Positions 49,523 to 61,140 of a stretch of 64,000 nucleotides of DNA are shown here, one piece after another. The position numbers and the translations under genes are program-made. The DNA is from Nymphaea colorata. Lineage: Eukaryota > Streptophyta > Magnoliopsida > Nymphaeales > Nymphaeaceae. The notes under the pieces were generated by a model. The model was not told the DNA's origin. It did not search any database and worked only from the letters and a program-made list of their open reading frames with translations. The DNA is taken from NCBI RefSeq assembly GCF_008831285.2, contig NC_045144.1, positions 18,739,716-18,803,715 on the forward strand, read 5' to 3'. Numbering within the stretch: position 1 is the first letter of the stretch; the number at the start of each line of letters is the position of its first letter.

Positions 49523-52500
49523 ATTATTTTGTGACCAGCGGATCTTGAAAGCCATTCCTGCAGGAGATCTAAACTCATTTTTTGTTTTGATTTTTCAATA
49601 AAAAGATTCATTCACTTCATTAAAAAAATATGAGATAGAACCAATAAAGAGCTCTTTTCCTTGTCATCCATGGAGTTGACTACCACATTCAATAATTATT
49701 TCTTTTCATCCAATTGCCAATATGAATCAATAGAAAAAGCAAATCCCATGATATATATACATATATTTGACTTTAGAAGCTGACAATAGTAATGGGCTTT
49801 CACTGTTCCATGAATCTATCCTGAAGATTGCGACATATTCATAAAATATTGTAATACAGTGTTCCATGAACCTAACTCAATCTTTGGAATAGATTTATAA
49901 AATAGTAGCACTACCTTAGTATCCCATGGGTCCGAAAAAATGGTGCAGATTCGCAGAACAAAGTGAAAAGTATTATCGAAATCTGCTCCATTTTTTAAAA
50001 ATAGATTCATCTGTTATTGTTGTCAAACCACCCTGGATAGCCAACAGAAATGAATCTGCTCTGCCATTGTTACATCAATGAGCCTAAGATGAAAAACCTG
50101 CAAGTTGGGTAATGCTTGTATAGCAGTCAAACATAGGCACATAATTCACTAAGGCTTGGTAAAAAAAGTTAATAAATAACTTTGTGTGCCAATCAAGTAT
50201 TTGCATTTCATAGGAAAGGACCAAACCAAACAATAATAGACAGTTTGTAGGGTGGGCAAACCCTAGCTAGATACGTACATATGAAGTTATTTTTTGTTGA
50301 TTAAATAGTCCAACATTTCAAAAAAAACCCATAAGATTGCTCTCTATTTGAGTTTTTTATTTTTTAACTATTAAAAATATTGATGCATTTTCGACAATTT
50401 AATTTTTGAATCACTAAATTGAGATCTAATTTATTCATTTATCCAACCTTGCACATTATCACGTTCCTTGGCTTAAGATTTCTACAAAGATAGAGAAAGA
50501 ATTGTAATATATAGGGAGATTCCTACATTGTGTGCCAGAATCAAACACCAGGCACAATAGGTTGGGGTAAGCAAAAACCCAATTGCCCTTTCTTGGGGGA
50601 AATGTCAAAAGGTGGTGCTCGATCGAATCTAAAGTTGTAGGTTTGGGAAGTGTGGACGTCAGTGATAGAAAAGAAAGGCAAGAAGAGTGTGGCACAAACA
50701 AAGAACTTTCATGCACTCAACCTTCAATATAAGAAAATACCTGTCTATAAGAAACATCTATGAAGATCTCTAGATCTATGAAGATCTTTAGATCTATGAA
50801 ACAAGGGATGGTAGATTCTATCGGCCCTCGTTTAATCTTCATCAATGTTGTAAATATTGGTTTCCATCTCGCATCGTGAATCGGGTCACCGGTCGCAATG
50901 GCATGCACAGCTAGAAATTTTTAGCTGAGGGGCACTAATACTTTCAATTGTAACTTTTATGCGGCAACCAATATGTAAATATGTGAATGACTATGAAGTG
51001 CTAATTTATAAAACAACTAATTTGTGTAGCTCTATGTGGGCAAGTGCACACACAAGCCTGCATGTGCCACGCTTCTCTATCGGTCAATACGAAGCAGTAT
51101 TGGCTTATAAGGCCAATTTGACACGTTTGGCATCTAGCTGATACTCTGAAGAGGTAAGGACTTCGTATCTTTGATTTGGATCAGATATCCGATCGAGCCG
51201 TTTTGATTTTAATAATTGGATGAATTTCGGATATACATAAATATGCGATCAGATACGGATCAGATTTAGTTTTAAATAAATATCCTATATCAAACGCCCT
51301 TACGATTTGAAAATTAGCCAGATTTGGTTCAAAATTCAGATTCGGATTTGTATGTGAATTTAAAAATCAGATTTCAGATTCAGAATCAGATTTATTTTTT
51401 TGTTGGTTCATATTTGAATGCAAACATGTGACCAAAAAAGGGAATAATGGTATCATATTGGATCAATTGACATTCCTATGAAGGGCCATTTCAGATGGCT
51501 TCTTGATTTTTTTTTGTTTACTTGTATTAAAAGTGTTTAAGAAATATTATTTGACTTTTATAATTTTTTTAAATACTATTAAGCCCTCAATTAAAAATTT
51601 TTTACCTCTACCGCTAAAGACACGGCAAAGGAGACAAAAGAAAGGCAAAAGCGCCCAGTGATCTTACATCGTTGAGTTGAGGGTAGCGAGAATGAGGATG
51701 AATTTTAACACTTTCTATCTTTTAGCAAGGAACGGCTGCCGTGAGGAGCTCGGAATCCGTCGTCTTCTGCATGTTCTTGTCTTGAATTCTTTACCACTGC
51801 TCCAAGCAACAACCCTCTCATGGAAAGAAATCAGAAAAGACGGATGATGCACTCTTAGTAATGTAGCCTTTTTTTTTTTCCGTTTTGCTAAAGTTTTCCG
51901 TAAGAGTGTTTTCATCACTTCTTTGAGGGCTTTTTATGGTGTTTCCTTGATAAAGCATGGTGGTTGTGGATCACCTGCCCGGAGTTTTTACTTCTACTTT
52001 GGAAGGCTCATCAATTGATTACAAAGGGTTGCGTTTCCGTTAACTGTTTGGTCCAGTTTCCGGCGAACTCCGGCAGGTCCTCCCGGTCAAGAGTGTTGGA
52101 TGGAGCCTACAATCAAGCAGTGGATGTAACTGCTGAGGATTTTATAGAAGAAGAGTACTTTCTATTAAGTAGTGTAATTAAAGGAGTGTCTACAGCTTCA
52201 TTACTCAACTCAGGGCCGGTGCTAGAAATTTTTTATTAGCCAAATCGAATTAAAGTTTTTAAATTTTAACAAGAACTCAAATATAGTTTTTTAAATTTCC
52301 TATATAAAACAAGTGAAATTTTCTAAAATTTACCATACCTTGCATCTGATTGGATGTGAATAACGTGCAATTCATGCCGTCAACTATGCTTCATGCACCC
52401 ACCATTTGAAGTCCGGAAAAAGGTAGTGCTGGCGGAATTGAATTGTTACTGGACTTGCACCAGCCTGGCCGGCTATGTTGTGCCCTTAGCTCGAGAAGAA

Positions 52501-52628
52501 TTTAAGGAAATTAGAATTAAAGCAAAGAAGGAAGAAAAACCAGTGGAGATCCAAAACTAAGAACCCAAAATCCAAAATTTCTGCTTTATATATGTAATCC
52601 AAGACCCAAGGTGTAAATCCCCCCCCCT

Positions 52629-52659
<31 letters not shown>

Positions 52660-55161
52660 GAGCTTTAACTTGCTATTTAAACTTTTTATTTAGTTAATTG
52701 TATGCACATTACAAAAATTTGATTTAGGTATTATTTGTTGGTTTTTGAGCTCATAACCTCTCCTATTTACAACCAAGAACTCCTCACATTTACCGGATAA
52801 TCTTAGGCAAAATAATGTGTATGGTTTTGTTGATTTCTTTCCGAGAGGTAACTACAAAGATTTCGAATTAGTCATCTCAATCCTGAAGAATCAGAAAGGG
52901 ATGTGATAATTATCAAGAGGAAGTATTATACTTTAGCAAAAAATTATTGTGCAAGTTTGATGTAAGTAAACACAAAAGCAAAGTTCAAGATATGGCCTTT
53001 AGACATGTCATTTCAAAATTTGTCACTGAAGAAACTAGCTAGGCAAGATTGCCAGATCTTGGACATCAATATCGGATTAGGGTTTCCATAACGTTAATGG
53101 ATTGGATTCATTTACTGACCTAAATCCTATAGGATTCAGAATCTAAATCTATGTTCATAACTGAATCCAAATTCGAGTCAGGTATTGAACTGAGATTCGA
53201 TAGAAACTTGACCATATTACAATATAAATGTCAAAACTTATGCTAGCCAGATCCGGATTTGGCTTCTAGAAGGCGAGATCCAAATCCAATCATATATATA
53301 CATTCCGATTAGTCTACTTCGGTAAAGTTGAGGACGATCTATATTTGAACCAAATGCATGTCTAACTTTAATGGATATGGACCTGCGCTTCTGGTAAAGA
53401 TAATCAAAGGATTCAGATGAAGCAAAGCAGCATTGGCATCTGCAGTTGAATGCAAATGATGGAGACACCCAAGGGGGTTGGCATGACGGTCGGGGCATAG
53501 GTCGGTAGGTGGCTGGTTTCAATTTCTGATCTCTATGGCATCAACGCTCTGTGCTGCAAATGAGGGGTCACTGACAAGCTAAAGCATGACCGATGCGGCA
53601 CCATGGCCCGGGTGATCCCAGATTTTTTTTTTATATGTAAAAAATTAAATTTTTTTAGTTTGACTCGACTCGTCGCTCCTCTTGGCCCGACCCACGATGG
53701 TTTGGCTCACCCCTGAAAAAAATTCTACCTCCGCCCCCTGACTACAAGCCCATCATTCGATATCATCATATTAAACTCCAAATTTGAAATCTAGTTAGCT
53801 GATCTAATTGGAACAAAAGACTTAGCGGCAAAAAGATGTGCGCATCACCTGTAAATGTTTCATCGCAAATCAAACTGTAACGCAGATCTGAAACCAAATC
53901 CAACATGCAGGAACCGTCCGTAGTCCAAACTAGATCCAATTCTGAAAATCCATATGCGATCCAAAATGCACTCGGTTTCTATTTCAAGGATCCAAACTTG
54001 AAAGAACAGATCCAGCACCAGAAACCAGGATCAAAACCGCCAAGATTAGACCTCCATACAAATGTTGTCAATATAGTTTGCCAGCGTTTTTAAATTATTA
54101 TTCATATTAAAGAACAAGATACATCTTATAATATAATTTTATTTATATAGCAGCCTAGATTCAGAAGGGGTCATTTGGAACTACTGTTCATTCTGTTTTA
54201 CAAGGATACGATGTTTATCAGCTAATATGGGCAGATTAGAGACTTAAATAGATCGGATATACCCAATTGTGGATCCAGTTTCAATCCCATTTTGTGAAAG
54301 AATTTTGAATGTCAGATTCAGACTTGATTTGAATTTCAGATCTGTTTAGTAGGATTTGGTGAAGAAATCTCCATCAGGTTCCTAAATGGACTCGGATACA
54401 GTCCTTAGTTTTAAACTGAAATTCAAACCCAAGTCTGACTTTTCGGTATCTACTAAAAATCCGGTCCAACTATATAAAATATTATCTGAAATCAGATTTG
54501 AAAATAGGCTACGAAACTCCAAATCCAAATATAATTACATAGAATCCCAATAAATCGAGTTCTATAAAATCTGGATCGATCCAAATCCGAAGCATTTACA
54601 TCCGTAGGGTTGATATACAATGACATGGACAACTTTGTTCCATAAACAGGTAGAAACAGAGTTTCAAATGAAATAAACATCATTTTCTTGTCCTTGTAAA
54701 TTTTTACATAGGGTATTCGGATGCCTGCACCCATTTCTGGTGAGCCATGCAAACATGAGACAGTTTCCACTTTCCACACAGTTCTATCAAACCTGGCAGA
54801 ACGCCGGAACGAAGAAGCAATGGTGTTCTGTTCTTCGCTCCAATCTGTCATTGGAGGACTGTGATTGTGATGAAACTCATCAAGGTATTCTCAATGAAGT
54901 ATCAATCTAATGTACAGTTTCCATTTGTTTCAAGCAGAGAATGACAAAGAGAAAGAGAGACAAACTTCCTTTTGTTTTCATTTAATTGGCATGAAGCGAT
55001 CTAGGGATCACAATGCACAGGCAATATATACAGAAAAGCTTTCATTCTGAGCACTTTGTATTGAGAAAATGGAAGCAAAAGGCAACCCCCTTCTCCCCCC
55101 AGCGGAAATAATAGACTGGGAGGGTGAATCTGCGGCTCGAGCTCAGTGGGGGCATATAGCT
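49523..55161. other. Gene-free repeat-rich DNA; GDPD 3' flank at the right
   Basis: No gene recognised. It includes a left terminus of the CAGGGGCGG-like MITE family at 52211 (CAGGGCCGGTGCTAGAAATT), a right terminus near 53727-53740 (CTCCGCCCCCTG), GATTCAGATTT-type words at 51170-51400 and 54230-54600, and short tandem AGATCTATGA units at 50757-50790. The minus ORF 54492-54851 has a protein-like start but no recognised features. The last part should hold the GDPD 3'UTR. Confidence 0.4.
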
Positions 55162-58100
55162 TTACTGTACCAAGTTGGGAATCAATTTCAGTAAGAACGA
55201 TAAGGCCCCCTGAGAAAACTTGGGGTGACTCGCCACCTTCCCCTGCGACTGCGCCATCCCCTCTTCCTCTCCGGCGACGGCGCCCTGTGATTCCTCTCCG
55301 GCAGGCTTCACGAACTGTGAAACAGATTCTGCAATCTCCCCAACGAAATCCACAATCACGCCATCCACGTCCATCAAGTGCTGCATGTAGACGGCTTCCG
55401 ACACGTTGCTGCATTGCAGAATCCCATAGAAAGATTATCACCAAAAAACTGTGACATCCTCACCAGCTTCGTTGATCGACGAAGGACGCAACAAAGCTAT
55501 GACGTAGCGAGAGGATGAGAAAAGAAAAACAGAAAATTGTTGTCTGCGAGCGGGTTTGTGGCATGACAAGATTTGTTTGGAAACTTTTTGAATTGCTGCA
55601 TTGGAAACTTTTTGAACGGTTTCCAGTGACACAGAAGTCTAAAAGTTGAAATTGAAACTCCTAAAAATCTCTAAGGATGTAAAATTATTGTCTAAAAGAT
55701 TAAGGAAATGAAGAGTGTAACCATTTATGAAGTTTGTTCACTCTAAAATAAGTCAGTAATTTGATAAATAAGAAGTGAGCAAAATAGTTGGAAAAAAAAA
55801 AGAGTCGTGGTACCAGAACTTATATGGAATGATTTGAGTTAAGTCGTCCAATTCAAGAGGATCAGATTGAATTTTAAAAACAATATAAACAGACATCAAT
55901 TGGGTAGTCAAATTTTCAAGTGGAGGAACAACTCTCTGTGTTACAATGCAAACTACATAAAAATGGAATGGCTCTGATGGAGCTGCAGAAAGGAAAGATT
56001 GCTTACTTCAATTGGCCGTAGGTTAAAATTCCAAGATTGGCTTCTTTTATCTTGGGAATAGCAGCAGGATTCCGGAAGATGGCTTTAACTTCGGACACAA
56101 TCCCCTGCAGTCCTCCAGCAACGCATAGTTTAATGGCTTCCTCAAGAGAGTTTCTTCGGACGTCGTTATATATGTCAGACCCTCCATTTGTAAGGAAGAA
56201 GACCTGACCAAACGCGAGCAGAGTTTAGAACGCTTGACGAGCTAATTAGGCTAGCAATCTAGTGAAAAGAAGCATCCCAGGTATGGAATGGACTCTTCAT
56301 TGGTGTCCACGAGCTAATTAAATTAAGCCAATAGCCAAAATAACTTATCTAAAATGTAGCAAAAAATGATGAGAGAAACACTTACAGGGTAAGAGTTCTG
56401 TAATTTCCTGACTAACAGGGCTGCATCTGGTTGGAAACTTGAGAAGATTATCGATCTACCTTGTGAGTATTCAAACACAACCTGCAACAATTGACAAGGA
56501 AAGGTTTCTGATCAGGACACCCACGCATCCTAAACTACGCTGTATCAAGATAAGAATAGAAGAGGTTTCCAACAAAAGATGAGTTATTATTGACGTGCCT
56601 TCAGAATATTCTGTAGAGTCTTCAATAGCTCTTCTTCTGAATACGTCAAGCCATCGTCGAACTTGAGTTCGATGTTGAACCCCAAAGAGGATTCAACCTT
56701 CTGAAACGCTTCCTGAAGCGTGCAGAGAGCGTCGTCGTTTTCCACCTTCCAACTGAGGACCCTTCCGTCCGTTGATTTTCTTAACAGCGATTTTCCGACC
56801 TAATTTTCCATACCCATCAAAATTAGACCAAGTCCAAACACGCCAAAAGAGCAAGAGAAAGAAAAGATTCAGGGTTTACAATTGTGGGTTCTCTTTGGGG
56901 GCCGTAGCAGAGGAACTCCGCAAGCGTCAGTTCTGTGGTTCGCTTCTCCGATATGATTCCCTGCAGTTCACAGGAGTAAGACCAAGAGTTTGCAAGAGAG
57001 AGACTAGAGGGGAGGCGGAGGGGTGGGGAGGGAGAGAAACAGGGAAGCTTACCTCTTCTTCTGTGAGGATTAAGTTGTCGTGGAAAATTATGGGGCAGCC
57101 GTCTCTAGTTACCTGTACAATGAGAATCAGTTTTCCATCACCATTAATCCCAAAACAGAGGAATACAAAGGAACAAAAAAGAACATATAAACCAGAATCG
57201 ATCACTGTGATATCAACTTTGGAAGCACACAAGACAAACCCAGAAATGGTCTTTGTTAGAGGAACGAAGAAAATTCGAGCACAGAAGCCGCAGCCTCGAA
57301 GATCAAAGATGATACCGGAAAAGAATTAACAGAGTATTTTTAAGAGATGAAGAGACTACCAACAGGTCTGCTCCGACCAAGAACGAAACTCGATTCAACG
57401 TGAAAAGACAAGATTAATCATTTCGTATAAATCCAAAAATAGAATATGCCCAGGAACAGATATTCTCCGTTTTTCCAGCAAAACTTGTGAGAAGGCTCAA
57501 GAACTCCATAATTCTTTTTCTCCAACTTTGTTTACGGTTTTCTGAAATTCCTTTGATTGCAAGGAGCAAAAAAAAATGACAAGAAAATTTGTACTCTTTG
57601 TGTGAGAAAAACTTGAAACCATTCTTTTAACTTGCAGACTGCCAACAATATGACGATATTTGGGTACTTGCTTCTGGATTCGCCGCCCTTCCCTCCAGAG
57701 CCCAAAGGATACCAAATGTCATTTGTAATTACTCCGAGGGCAACTCGATAAATATGAGAGGAATCCTACTGAGAATATGATTGTTTCTCTTTAGGGCATT
57801 TGAGTCATTTTAGGAGCCCACAGTACGCGGAAAACCATGGGCGAAGAAAAGAATCGGCACGAATCGCCGAGTAATTCGGCACTAAGCAGCGCGGCCGAGA
57901 CCTCAGACACTGGCGCGAAGAGGCATAGAGAACGGACGCGGCGACCAGAAAGCGCCACCTGATCGGGGAAATTTTTTTGATTGGAAGGTGGTGAGAGAAC
58001 TCCGGCAAGCTACCTGAACGTCGAATTCCACGAACTCGACGCCGAGTTTTGCGGCGGTGTTGAAGGAGAGGAGCGAGTTCTCCTTGATCGCCTTCATCCT

Positions 58101-58950
58101 CCCGTCCGGCGAGGAGAGGGCGTTCATGCCGCTCCCCCGGTGGCCGATCACCATGAACTTCGGCGGCTTGAACGCGGTTCTCTGCTCCTCGGGTCCTGCT
58201 CATAGCCGGAAAGTCAGTTCTCAGATGCTTGTGTCAGAAAGCAATAAACAAGAAACAAAAACGAGAAACAGAATTGCAAGAAAACGATGCGAGGGAAGCA
58301 TAACTTCCGCGAAGTTAACGCGCCGGAAAAGACGATTCTCCCGGCAGCGAATCCGACAATGCCAGAGAAAAATAAGAGACATCATCCGGTCAATGAGTTA
58401 CTCGGCTTTCATCGAGAGGAAGTACGATACTAACAGACGAAGAACGTACATGACCGAAGAGACGTCGGTTCTTCATCCTTTAACTTTCAGAACCACGCCG
58501 GATAATCAATTTTTCGGCGACAGAACCAATCGACCATCTCCTCAGCAAGAGGAATGCACTAAAAACGAGAAAATAACCAGAAGAACCGATTCCTTTACCA
58601 ACGGCATTCTCCTCTACAGGAAGAAACCGTAGAAACAAAAATAGAACGTGACGCAGTTCACAAGACAACACCGTCCGGAATCTGACTTTTCCGGCAACGG
58701 AACAAAAAAAGAAGACACATAAAACCAGGACAGTTTCCTGCCACGTCCCGACAGAACTTCATCGTTCCAGCGGAGGGAAGCCGGATGCAAAGGCACACCC
58801 CGAAAAGACAAAAAGGAAGAGAAGCGGAGAGGGCCGCCGGGCGGGGAGCTCACCTTTGAGAAGTCGGCTGGAGGAGATAGCAAGCGCGGCGCTCTCCTGC
58901 ACCTGGTCGAGATTCGGGACGTCGGAGACGTGAACCGCCTTGAGCGCCAT
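55162..58950 (-). CDS. GDPD1: Glycerophosphodiester phosphodiesterase, plastid GDPD1 type
   Basis: Role (family): hydrolyses glycerophosphodiesters to glycerol-3-phosphate and an alcohol, recycling phospholipid phosphate; Arabidopsis GDPD1 is plastid-located and induced by phosphate starvation. Seen: eight exons, 58854-58950, 58014-58198, 57053-57112, 56880-56960, 56599-56799, 56386-56481, 56007-56203 and 55162-55408, joining in frame to 387 aa (Arabidopsis 392). The start MALKAVHVSDVPNLDQVQES is typical of the subfamily. The catalytic HRG is at 52-54 (VIGHRGSGMN), the E-x-D pair at 90-92 (EFDVQ), the second His at 105 (FHDN), and NIELK with E185 near mid-protein. The last blocks are GGLQGIVSEVKAIFRNP and VYMQHLMDVDGVIVDFVGEI, then a Gln/Glu-rich tail. 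Odd: the intron after exon 5 must use a GC donor (AAG-GCACGT) to keep ILK-VVFEYS in frame. The upstream DNA carries four P1BS motifs. Confidence 0.97.
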
Positions 58951-59431
58951 GACAGGTGCGAGGTGTCGGTGAAAAAGGCGGGACCGAGTCGATCCGGCAC
59001 AAAACCGAGTCGGCGGCCGAGAAGCTTGCGATCGGATGGCCGCTCCACCTGCTCGACGAGGAGAAGATTTATGGATGGTCGCAGACTCGCAGGGGGAGGA
59101 GTACTCAGAGAGAGACGGGAGAGGAAGGTGGAAGATGACGGACGGGAATATTCCGTCTGGCGCCGTTACTCTGGAAGATCCGTTCCGTCCTTGGCATATT
59201 CCCCGTACAACGACCACGCCCTCCGCCCATCCTTCTGGAAGGGGGAACCGCCGGAATGTTCCCTATGGATTCCTAACGGGAGCCGACGGAATGGAACGCC
59301 GTTAACCGCTCTCCTTCCGTGACCTCCCTATTTCTGATTCCCTCCCCTTAAATATCAATATTTCCAAACATTTTAGACAGGGAGAGGGAGCGGAATATCC
59401 AGAAATGATTCCGAAGACGCGCGGAATATCC
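58951..59431 (-). promoter_or_regulatory. GDPD1 promoter with four P1BS (PHR1) sites
   Basis: GNATATNC motifs lie at 59146-59153 (GAATATTC), 59194-59201 (GCATATTC), 59393-59400 and 59424-59431 (both GAATATCC). The last two sit in identical CGGAATATCC words 31 bp apart. A TATA-like CCATAAATC lies on the minus strand at 59066-59074, giving a leader of about 100 nt. P1BS is the binding site of PHR1-type MYB factors that activate phosphate-starvation genes, so it fits this enzyme's known regulation. Confidence 0.75.
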
Positions 59432-60501
59432 GGATAAAACTGCGGGCTGTCCCCACCCGTTGTTCTCGATTCCTTTTTTTTGTCCGCTACCTGTTGTTGA
59501 CGCCAAATCCAGAAAATTCTCGCTCTCGGTTCCGCATCCTTTGGTTTAACCGTTTCGAGATCCAAATTTGTTTCAAATCCAAATCGCATTGCTATCAGAT
59601 CCGACATCCAACTCTATATTTTTGGCAATGAGAACCCCATCCAATTTCTGCGCCTTTTTTTTTTAAAAAGGAAAATGTCAAGAAGGGAAAAAGGCGCTGG
59701 TCGATTTTGACGTCGCCCGATCCAAATCGCCTCGTCAGATCCAAGAAGGCAATGAGTGGGAATGCGGTGGCAAAGAAGGGCGGGGATCAGACGTGTATCC
59801 TCGTCACCTTCTTGGCTTCGCTTGGCTTGCTTTGGTTTGGATTTCATAAAGCCGTCGGCCCTTTGCATGTGCGCTTTTAAAACATCGGGAAATCAAAAGT
59901 TTTTATATTCGTATATTATTTTTTTTCTTCATATTAAGTATTCAAGATATTTAAACAAAAATTTTATTTTTACTTTTTTTCATTTATCTGTTTGCAGATT
60001 GCCAAATTTATAATTGATCCAGTTGAATCAATTTGAATGCACTCTTTATTATATCCACCTTATTGGGGTTCACATGTTTAGATATGAAAAAAATCTATCT
60101 GCATTGTATTACCGAATACTAGACTCGACTCCCAAAATAGATGAATATTAGACAGGAGTCCTTAAAAAAACTTTGAACCAAAGGCAACTTTTGGAGATTC
60201 TTCAAATATACAAACTGTTCTTAATTTCTTAAGCATGCATATCAGACTCTTCTCAATTTCACATAGTTGTTGGGATTTGCCTTTGAAACATCTTAGTTGG
60301 GAGTCTTCATCAAACGACGTGCCATTTGACGCGGCAATGCATGCAAGGGCAAGAGAACTGTTCTTGACGGAATAAATTGTAAAGGAAAATGGAACTCATG
60401 ATCTTTGACTTTGAACTTTTTTTTCTTGTAAAATTCTTAATTTATTTTAAAAATTGTATTTCTTGAAAAAGTGATTATCCTCTCCCTCTCTCTCTTCCTT
60501 C

Positions 60502-60564
<63 letters not shown>

Positions 60565-60859
60565 AGAGAGAAGGAAGAGAGAGTGAAAAAGAGAGAAGAA
60601 GAATCCAAATCAGCTAACAACTGCTGTCGCTCTTATTTGGGAACTTGTGTGGCCCATTTGTAACAGAGAGAGGAGGAGAGAGAGACAAAGAGAGCTTGGA
60701 TTCCCATAGGAATCTGTCTACATACAACCATTATATTTTTTATTTAGGGAACTTCTTGGCCCATTTGGATTCCGATCAATGTAGGGAGATACTTTTTTTT
60801 TTTTCTCTCTTTTTTTTTTTCCTCTCTTTCACCTTCATCCCACCTCTCTTTTATTTGGG
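59432..60859. other. Intergenic DNA, no gene recognised
   Basis: The first 400 bp are GC-richer and may be distal promoter. The rest is AT-rich with the microsatellite at 60488-60583 and polypurine and polypyrimidine runs at 60660-60840. Confidence 0.45.
60488..60583. repeat. TA microsatellite flanked by a 17-bp perfect inverted repeat
   Basis: CTCTCTCTTCCTTCTCT (60488-60504) is exactly inverted as AGAGAAGGAAGAGAGAG (60567-60583) around a (TA)n core of about 53 bp. The arms include the non-microsatellite word CTTCCTTC. Confidence 0.9.
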
Positions 60860-61140
60860 GTCGTGTCTGGAGGTTGTGGCTCATTTCTTCTTGGTGGCGC
60901 ATTTGGGAGGAGCGCAACAACAAGATCTTCAGAGACACCTTCTCATCGTTGGAATCTGTGGCACGCCTTGTGCAGGAAGATGTCAACTTTGCTATTCGGC
61001 TACGACGCCGTCCTTCGTTTACTGCTAGGTTACTTTACTGTCCACTCTATCTTCACCTCTCTTATTATGTTTTATTGTGCTACTAACTTGTATATTCTCT
61101 TATATTTTGTTTCTGTAGTTTGTTTTTGTATTTAGGGGAC
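60860..61140 (+). pseudogene. LINE 3' terminal fragment
   Basis: In one frame: LWLISSWWRIWEERNNKIFR, then DTFSSLESVARLVQEDV. The W-x-IW-ERN-xIF motif is the hallmark end of plant LINE ORF2 proteins, just past the zinc-binding region. It is followed by a T-rich 3' tail-like stretch (61080-61140). No RT domain precedes it, so this is a 5'-truncated insertion. The orientation is opposite to the LINE tail near 7.6 kb. Confidence 0.65.

Noticed and set aside
51964-52239. 91-codon ORF and a nearby short ORF near 51958
   Set aside because: No family features, and its 3' end runs into a MITE terminus at 52211; coding potential is not supported.
54492-54851. 119-codon minus ORF downstream of GDPD
   Set aside because: It starts plausibly but ends in repeat-type GATTTGGATC words and shows no recognisable domain; it may be GDPD 3' flank.
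56772-57329. 185-codon plus-strand ORF
   Set aside because: It runs antisense across GDPD exons 3-5 and their introns, is rich in Arg/Lys/Thr with no ordered motifs, and is explained by the real gene on the other strand.
58057-58632. 191-codon plus-strand ORF
   Set aside because: It is antisense to GDPD exon 2 and intron 1; composition is that of a GC-rich shadow frame.
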